Shown here piece after piece: positions 60,384-64,000 of a DNA stretch of 64,000 nucleotides. The position numbers and the translations under genes are program-made. Numbering within the stretch: the stretch's first letter is position 1; each line of letters opens with the position of its first letter. This stretch comes from Epilithonimonas mollis (GTDB taxonomy: Bacteria; Bacteroidota; Bacteroidia; Flavobacteriales; Weeksellaceae): the NCBI RefSeq assembly GCF_900142325.1, contig NZ_FRAM01000003.1:310001-374000 (forward strand). Direction: 5' to 3'. The notes under the pieces are model-generated. The model had not been told where the DNA came from, made no database searches, and saw only the letters and a list, made by a program, of their open reading frames with translations.

Positions 60384-60416
60384 TAAAAAAACTCACAACC
60401 AAAATGATTGTGAGTT
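60384..60416 (-). terminator. Rho-independent terminator of the tRNA cluster
   Basis: AACTCACAA (60390-60398) and TTGTGAGTT (60408-60416) form a nine-pair stem; on the minus strand seven T follow. It ends four bases past the tRNA-Arg gene. Confidence 0.9.
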
Positions 60417-60419
60417 AAG

Positions 60420-60493
60420 TGAGCGCGAAAGGATTCGAACCTTTGACCGTCTGCTTAGAAGGCAGATGCTCTATCCAGCTGAGCTACGCACCC
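60420..60493 (-). tRNA. tRNA-Arg (UCU)
   Basis: On the minus strand the cloverleaf starts GGGTGCGTAGCTCAGCTGGA, has the anticodon TCT in CTGCCTTCTAAGCAGA and the T loop GGTTCGAATCC, and ends CGCGCTC plus discriminator A. It reads AGA codons. CCA is not encoded. It is the last of three tRNA genes in one transcript. Confidence 0.95.
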
Positions 60494-60538
60494 TAAAGGC
60501 TTTTAAAAGAAAAATTCCCGAAGGAATTTTGAATAATG

Positions 60539-60613
60539 TCGGGGCGGCAGGATTCGAACCTGCGACCTCCTGGTCCCAAACCAGGCGCGATGACCGGACT
60601 ACGCTACGCCCCG
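60539..60613 (-). tRNA. tRNA-Pro (UGG)
   Basis: On the minus strand it starts CGGGGCGTAGCGTAG, has anticodon TGG in CTGGTTTGGGACCAG, T loop GGTTCGAATCC and ends CGCCCCG plus A. The first pair C1-G72 is typical of tRNA-Pro. CCA is not encoded. Confidence 0.95.
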
Positions 60614-60627
60614 AAGATTTTCTAATG

Positions 60628-60712
60628 CGGAGGGTAAGGGATTCGAACCCTTGCGACCCTTTCGGGTCGACAGTTTAGCAAACTGCTCCATTAACCACTC
60701 TGGCAACCCTCC
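60628..60712 (-). tRNA. tRNA-Ser (GCU)
   Basis: On the minus strand it starts GGAGGGTTGCCAGAGTGG, has anticodon GCT in CAGTTTGCTAAACTG, a long variable arm (GACCCGAAAGGGTC) typical of class II tRNAs, and ends ACCCTCC plus discriminator G. It is first in the cluster, directly after the promoter. Confidence 0.95.
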
Positions 60713-60757
60713 TTTTTAGAAATATTTTTATGATCGTTATCTGCTCAATTGCGAGTG

Positions 60758-60788
60758 CAAATATAGAACAGTTTTCCTTATCTACCAA
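60758..60788 (-). promoter_or_regulatory. Promoter of the Ser-Pro-Arg tRNA cluster
   Basis: On the minus strand TTG (60786-60788), 20 bases, and TATATTTG (60758-60765) match the Bacteroidetes consensus; the tRNA-Ser gene begins 45 bases downstream. Confidence 0.75.
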
Positions 60789-60849
60789 AAAAAATTATTG
60801 ATTTTTTTTCATATTTTTGAATCAAAATAAACTGCAAACACTGACTACT

Positions 60850-61857
60850 ATGCGTAATTCATTATATCTCACAGCCTTAGGAATCTTAATCATTTCCTGT
60901 GGTTCACAGCAAAAAACTGTAAAAAATAAAACATCCGCAATTCCGAATCCGCCAAAACCTGTCGTCACTATTAAAAAACCCCAGATAAAAGAGGATGAAG
61001 GCGAATATTACAAAGTCAACATTGCAGATATCGCCAAGAATGATAACACGATTAGCTTTGGCTCCATTGTCAGTGCAGATCCTGCTGGATATAAAATTAC
61101 TAAAAATTATTTTCCGGCAATAGGACAGAATTTCCGACAACGATATGTGATCCTTCATTATACTGTTCTGAACGATGAAAAATCCATTTCGACGCTAACG
61201 CAGCAATCAGTCAGTGCACATTATCTTGTAAGTACGCTTCCGGATAAGGAAATCTATCAGATCGTTGATGAAAATAAAAGGGCATACCATGCTGGTGTCA
61301 GTTTCTGGAGAAAAGATCAGCAGCTGAATGATACATCTATCGGAATAGAAATCGTAAATATGGGTTACACGACAGATTCTTTGAACAACCGTGTTTTTTA
61401 TCCTTATCCCGAAGAGCAATTCAAGAAAGTGGCGGCTTTGGTAAAAGATATCGTGATGCGGTATAATATTCCTCCAACAAACATTCTGGCCCATTCTGAC
61501 ATTGCACCGACGAGAAAACAGGATCCTGGTCCTCTTTTCCCGTGGAAAAGGCTTTATGATGAGTATCAGATCGGGATGTGGTATGATGGAGCTACCAAGC
61601 AGAGTTTTCTGGACCAAATACTTACAGGCAATGAAATCACTTTGCAATACAACAATCCTGAATTTGTATCAAAAATCCAGCAGCAATTGGTTCAGTTTGG
61701 CTATGCCTTAACAGTAAATGGGGTTTGGGACAAGACGACAAAACAGACCTTGGAAGCATTCCAGTTTCACTTCAGACCAACGAATTACAGTGGAATTCTG
61801 GATGCGGAAACTTGGGCTATTTTACAGGCTCTTATCCAGAAATACCCGCAGAAATAA
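60850..61857 (+). CDS. N-acetylmuramoyl-L-alanine amidase lipoprotein (AmiD-like)
   Basis: The ATG at 60850 gives a lipoprotein signal (MRNSLYLTALGILIISC, Cys17); the longer frame needs a TTG start inside a -7-like box. The 335-residue protein has an Amidase_2 (PGRP-like) domain with the zinc His in RYVILHYTVL, TSIGIEIVNMGY and ILAHSDIAPTRKQDPGPLFP, and a C-terminal peptidoglycan-binding domain (VQFGYALTVNGVWDKTTKQT). It should cleave the amide bond between muramic acid and the stem peptide, anchored in the outer membrane, and serve murein recycling. Confidence 0.93.
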   Translation: MRNSLYLTALGILIISCGSQQKTVKNKTSAIPNPPKPVVTIKKPQIKEDEGEYYKVNIADIAKNDNTISFGSIVSADPAGYKITKNYFPAIGQNFRQRYVILHYTVLNDEKSISTLTQQSVSAHYLVSTLPDKEIYQIVDENKRAYHAGVSFWRKDQQLNDTSIGIEIVNMGYTTDSLNNRVFYPYPEEQFKKVAALVKDIVMRYNIPPTNILAHSDIAPTRKQDPGPLFPWKRLYDEYQIGMWYDGATKQSFLDQILTGNEITLQYNNPEFVSKIQQQLVQFGYALTVNGVWDKTTKQTLEAFQFHFRPTNYSGILDAETWAILQALIQKYPQK

Positions 61858-61942
61858 AACTTCAGGATATGAAGTTAAATTAGTAGTTCAATTGTCACTT
61901 AGGTTTGGATAATCTCCATATATTTGAGGGTCTGATACAAGA

Positions 61943-62557
61943 ATGATGAAAGAAATCATTGATTATATACAAACAATTGAACATGGGTTTAAGCACATTA
62001 TTGAAGCCGGTGACACAATTTTAAAAGATCATACACAAAATCATTTTGAACTTGCTGTCGGTTTTCTGGATGATGAAAGTTATCAGGTTAGAATGCTTTC
62101 CACTTACATGTTGGGACAGCTTTCTATAAAGGATCTACGCGCTATGAAAGTTCTCGAAACCCGTATTCCGGAAGATCCGAACTGGCGGGTGCAGGAAATG
62201 CTTGCCAAGGCTTTTGATCATTACTGCAATGTTTTGGGCTATGAAAACAGTCTTCCAAAAATACAAAACTGGCTCTCCAGTCCTAATCCTAATATCAAAA
62301 GAGCAGTTATCGAAGGATTACGTATCTGGACATCAAGACCTTATTTTAAAGAACATCCTAAAGCAGCCATTGACCTCATCAGCAACTACAGATCTGATGA
62401 CAGTGAATATCTGAGAAAATCCGTTGGAAATGCCCTGCATGATATCGGCAAAAAATATCCAGACAAAATATCCGAAGAACTTTCAACCTGGGATCTTGAA
62501 AATAAAAAAACCTTATTTACTTATAAACTCGCAAAAAGTAAAGAATCCAAACAATAA
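61943..62557 (+). CDS. HEAT-like (DNA alkylation repair family) protein
   Basis: The 204-residue all-helical protein has HEAT-like repeats: FELAVGFLDDESYQVRMLST, PNWRVQEMLAKAFDHY, SPNPNIKRAVIEGLRIWTSR and SEYLRKSVGNALHDIGKKYP. This layout agrees with the AlkC/AlkD-like DNA alkylation repair family (PF08713), but the catalytic residues of AlkD cannot be identified by eye, so enzyme activity is uncertain. It is a single plus-strand gene 85 bases after the amidase gene. Confidence 0.75.
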   Translation: MMKEIIDYIQTIEHGFKHIIEAGDTILKDHTQNHFELAVGFLDDESYQVRMLSTYMLGQLSIKDLRAMKVLETRIPEDPNWRVQEMLAKAFDHYCNVLGYENSLPKIQNWLSSPNPNIKRAVIEGLRIWTSRPYFKEHPKAAIDLISNYRSDDSEYLRKSVGNALHDIGKKYPDKISEELSTWDLENKKTLFTYKLAKSKESKQ

Positions 62558-62644
62558 TTATAGTTTTTAATTAAATGCAAAAAAAGAGAAAATTAATTCA
62601 TATCTCCAAATCTCGTTATACTTTTCTCGGCGAGAACAAAACAA

Positions 62645-62956
62645 TCAATCAGCCCTGCTTTTTCCATCGAATTTTAAATTTCTTCCCTCTGTTTTAACTT
62701 TTCTATTCCCAAAAATATAACTCAGCAAAAACGTCAAAATAGTTATTGAAAAAATGGGTGAAATTCTGATAATCCATAAAGAACTGATTGTTTTATCTTT
62801 CCTTAATGCGACAATATTCTGAATATCAAAGCTGGAGATGTTTCCCTTTATCGAAGCCACATCCCCTATGATGCTATAGAATTTGAACAATTAAAAATCA
62901 GCTGGTTTGATTTCCTTTCAAAATTTTTTTTTACATCTTATAAAGTCAGATGGCAT
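62645..62956 (-). pseudogene. Decayed membrane-protein remnant
   Basis: An 81-codon frame (62645-62890) with one membrane helix (IFSITILTFLLSYIFG) has only a TTG start. In the same frame upstream an ATG at 62954-62956 is followed by MPSDFIRCKKKF, a TGA, KEIKPADF, a TAA and then the open part LFKFYSIIGDVASIKG. Two in-frame stops in about 22 codons suggest a gene in decay. The family is not recognised. The remainder of the 424-base gap 62558-62981 shows nothing I can name. Confidence 0.4.
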
Positions 62957-62981
62957 CCCCGCAATGCAAGGAAATGAAATT

Positions 62982-63356
62982 CTAATTCCCAATGATAAAC
63001 TCACCCTTCTCGCGGACGACTTGATTCCCCCATTTGGTTATTGATTCTAAAATCGGGACAAAACTACTGCCTAAATCGGTCAAACTGTAAATGACCTTGA
63101 TTGGTGGTTTTTTACCATAGACCTTTCTTGACACCAAGCCGTCTCTCTCCAATTGTTTCAACTGCAGACTCAGGGTCATTTCAGTAACTGACGGTATTTC
63201 TTTACGGAGTTCATTGTATCTTTTCGGCTCATCTTTCAGATGATAAAGAATAACCGCTTTCCATTTTCCGCCAACAAGATCCATCGTAAGACTGACTGTA
63301 CAGGGATAAGTTTTTCTATTTAGCCTTACAGCGTCGCCAATGCATTCGTATTTCAT
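62982..63356 (-). CDS. HxlR-family transcriptional regulator
   Basis: The 124-residue winged-helix protein has the HxlR core: PCTVSLTMDLVGGKWKAVIL, RYNELRKEIPSVTEMTLSLQ, LKQLERDGLVSRKVYGKKPP and KVIYSLTDLGSSFVPIL. Cys5 and Cys19 near the N-terminus could sense quinones or oxidants as in YodB/HypR; this is inference. It is divergent from a quinone oxidoreductase gene, its likely target. Confidence 0.93.
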   Translation of the reverse strand: MKYECIGDAVRLNRKTYPCTVSLTMDLVGGKWKAVILYHLKDEPKRYNELRKEIPSVTEMTLSLQLKQLERDGLVSRKVYGKKPPIKVIYSLTDLGSSFVPILESITKWGNQVVREKGEFIIGN

Positions 63357-63371
63357 TTTATACTTTTTAAC

Positions 63372-63421
63372 CTATCTGTTTGGATAGTTATTGTCTATGC
63401 AATTTACTAAAAATACTTTTG
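63372..63421 (+). promoter_or_regulatory. Promoter and likely HxlR operator of the oxidoreductase gene
   Basis: TTG (63391-63393), 20 bases, and TACTTTTG (63414-63421) form a Bacteroidetes promoter for the plus-strand gene. Immediately upstream lies the dyad CTATC-TGTTTG-GATAG (63372-63387), a plausible site for the divergent HxlR regulator. Confidence 0.6.
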
Positions 63422-63440
63422 CAACTAAAATAATTATAGT

Positions 63441-64000
63441 ATGGCATTGATCATTTTAGCACATCCCGCTTATGAAACGTCTGTTGCAAACAAAACAGTC
63501 ATTGAAGAATTGCTGAAAAGTAATTTAGACCTTGAGATCAGAAACATCCACGAAATGTACCCAGATTACAAAATTGATGTAAAAGCAGAACAGGAAACAC
63601 TTTTAAGACATCAGACCATCATTTTTCAATATCCATTTTACTGGTATAACATGCCGGCAATTCTGAAACATTGGTTTGATTTGGTATTCGAATATCAATT
63701 TGCATACGGTTCCGACGGTGACAAACTGAAAGGTAAAAATTTTGTTCCAAGCTTTACGGTAGGCTCATCGGAAAGCAGTTATAATGTTCTGGGGTTTCAG
63801 CATTTCCGGATTTATGAGTTTTGTAAAAACCTTGAGCAGACAGCTTTATTTTCTCAGATGAATTACATTGATCCCATTTATTTCCATGGAACCTCTTTGG
63901 CGGCTGGCTATTCAGCAGAAGAAATCAGAAAGTATGCAAAAAGGCACGCTGAAAAGCTGCTATACCGATTGTTGGAATTAGAGAACAGGAATAAAAATCC
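63441..64000 (+). CDS. NAD(P)H-dependent quinone oxidoreductase, flavodoxin-like (cut by window end)
   Basis: The frame starts at ATG 63441 and is still open at the end of the window, giving at least 186 residues. It reads MALIILAHPAYETSVANK, then IRNIHEMYPDYKIDVKAEQE, the conserved IIFQYPFYWYNMPAILKHWF, and FTVGSSESSYN. This is the KefF/MdaB/NQO1 type of FMN- or FAD-dependent NAD(P)H oxidoreductase, which reduces quinones by two electrons. The divergent HxlR gene suggests induction by quinones or similar electrophiles. Confidence 0.92.
   Translation, partial: MALIILAHPAYETSVANKTVIEELLKSNLDLEIRNIHEMYPDYKIDVKAEQETLLRHQTIIFQYPFYWYNMPAILKHWFDLVFEYQFAYGSDGDKLKGKNFVPSFTVGSSESSYNVLGFQHFRIYEFCKNLEQTALFSQMNYIDPIYFHGTSLAAGYSAEEIRKYAKRHAEKLLYRLLELENRNKN

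Noticed and set aside
60420-60712. tRNA cluster as attachment site of a genomic island
   Set aside because: No integrase gene and no partial tRNA copy was seen in the neighbouring sequence of this window.
62645-62890. Functional 81-residue protein gene
   Set aside because: Only a TTG start is available and an in-frame stop lies directly before it; a decayed gene explains the sequence better.

Overview
The window looks like a chromosomal segment of a Flavobacteriia bacterium, most likely Chryseobacterium or a close relative in the Weeksellaceae. This rests on AT-rich DNA, promoters of the Bacteroidetes type (TTG, about 20 bases, TAnnTTTG), several proteins with a type IX secretion (T9SS) C-terminal sorting domain, GLPGLI, DUF3098 and DUF4258 family proteins, a GOB-like subclass B3 metallo-beta-lactamase, and the neighbourhood ftsX-DUF3098-uppP-truB. 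It is mostly ordinary core genome. No rRNA, insertion sequence, prophage or CRISPR array was seen.

Layout. 1-6.3 kb: a truncated lipoprotein gene, a hairpin-rich intergenic repeat, clpP, then a minus-strand run of small, mostly secreted proteins of unknown function, one of them frameshifted. 6.4-10.7 kb: a secreted RCC1-repeat protein, a PAS-LuxR regulator and a DnaG primase whose zinc ligands are replaced. 10.8-16.7 kb: tsaE, alanine dehydrogenase, a DUF4258 protein, a LytS/LytTR-like two-component system and a CPA2 antiporter. 16.7-21.2 kb: tyrA preceded by what reads as a complete tyrosine attenuator (a leader peptide with three Tyr codons, mutually exclusive antiterminator and terminator), then purE, an EamA transporter, an Ala/Lys-rich lipoprotein and purK. 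21.2-29.4 kb: small unknowns, a TauE/DUF1634 pair, a VOC protein, the B3 beta-lactamase, an M36 metallopeptidase and another T9SS cargo. 29.4-36.4 kb: ribosomal protein S1, a DbpA-like helicase, an SMP-30 lipoprotein, a MerR regulator, a helix-hairpin-helix protein and a pseudouridine synthase. 36.4-42.9 kb: truB, a lipoprotein, uppP, DUF3098, ftsX, topoisomerase IB, the NAD(P)HX repair enzyme and mscL. 42.9-46.6 kb: a GLPGLI pseudogene, an intact GLPGLI gene and a BlaI/M56 regulatory pair. 46.7-49.2 kb: initiator tRNA-Met, a Sua5/YrdC protein, yaaA and prmC. 49.2-60.3 kb: a second intergenic repeat, rhomboid protease, parC, a membrane protein, parE, a T9SS cargo, ychF, a DciA-like protein, a 'Gcr recombinase' family membrane protein and mtgA. 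60.4-64 kb: tRNAs Arg, Pro and Ser, an amidase lipoprotein, a HEAT-like protein, a decayed ORF, and an HxlR regulator divergent from a truncated quinone oxidoreductase gene.

The most interesting signals are the tyrA attenuator, three divergent copies of an intergenic hairpin element (about 252-378, 31489-31569 and 49275-49350), a GLPGLI gene decayed through all three frames beside its intact paralogue, a terminator lying directly against the uppP start, and the BlaI-M56-GLPGLI operon whose sensor carries 23-residue coiled-coil repeats and a TonB-plug-like tail. All calls come from reading the sequence; no database search was run.
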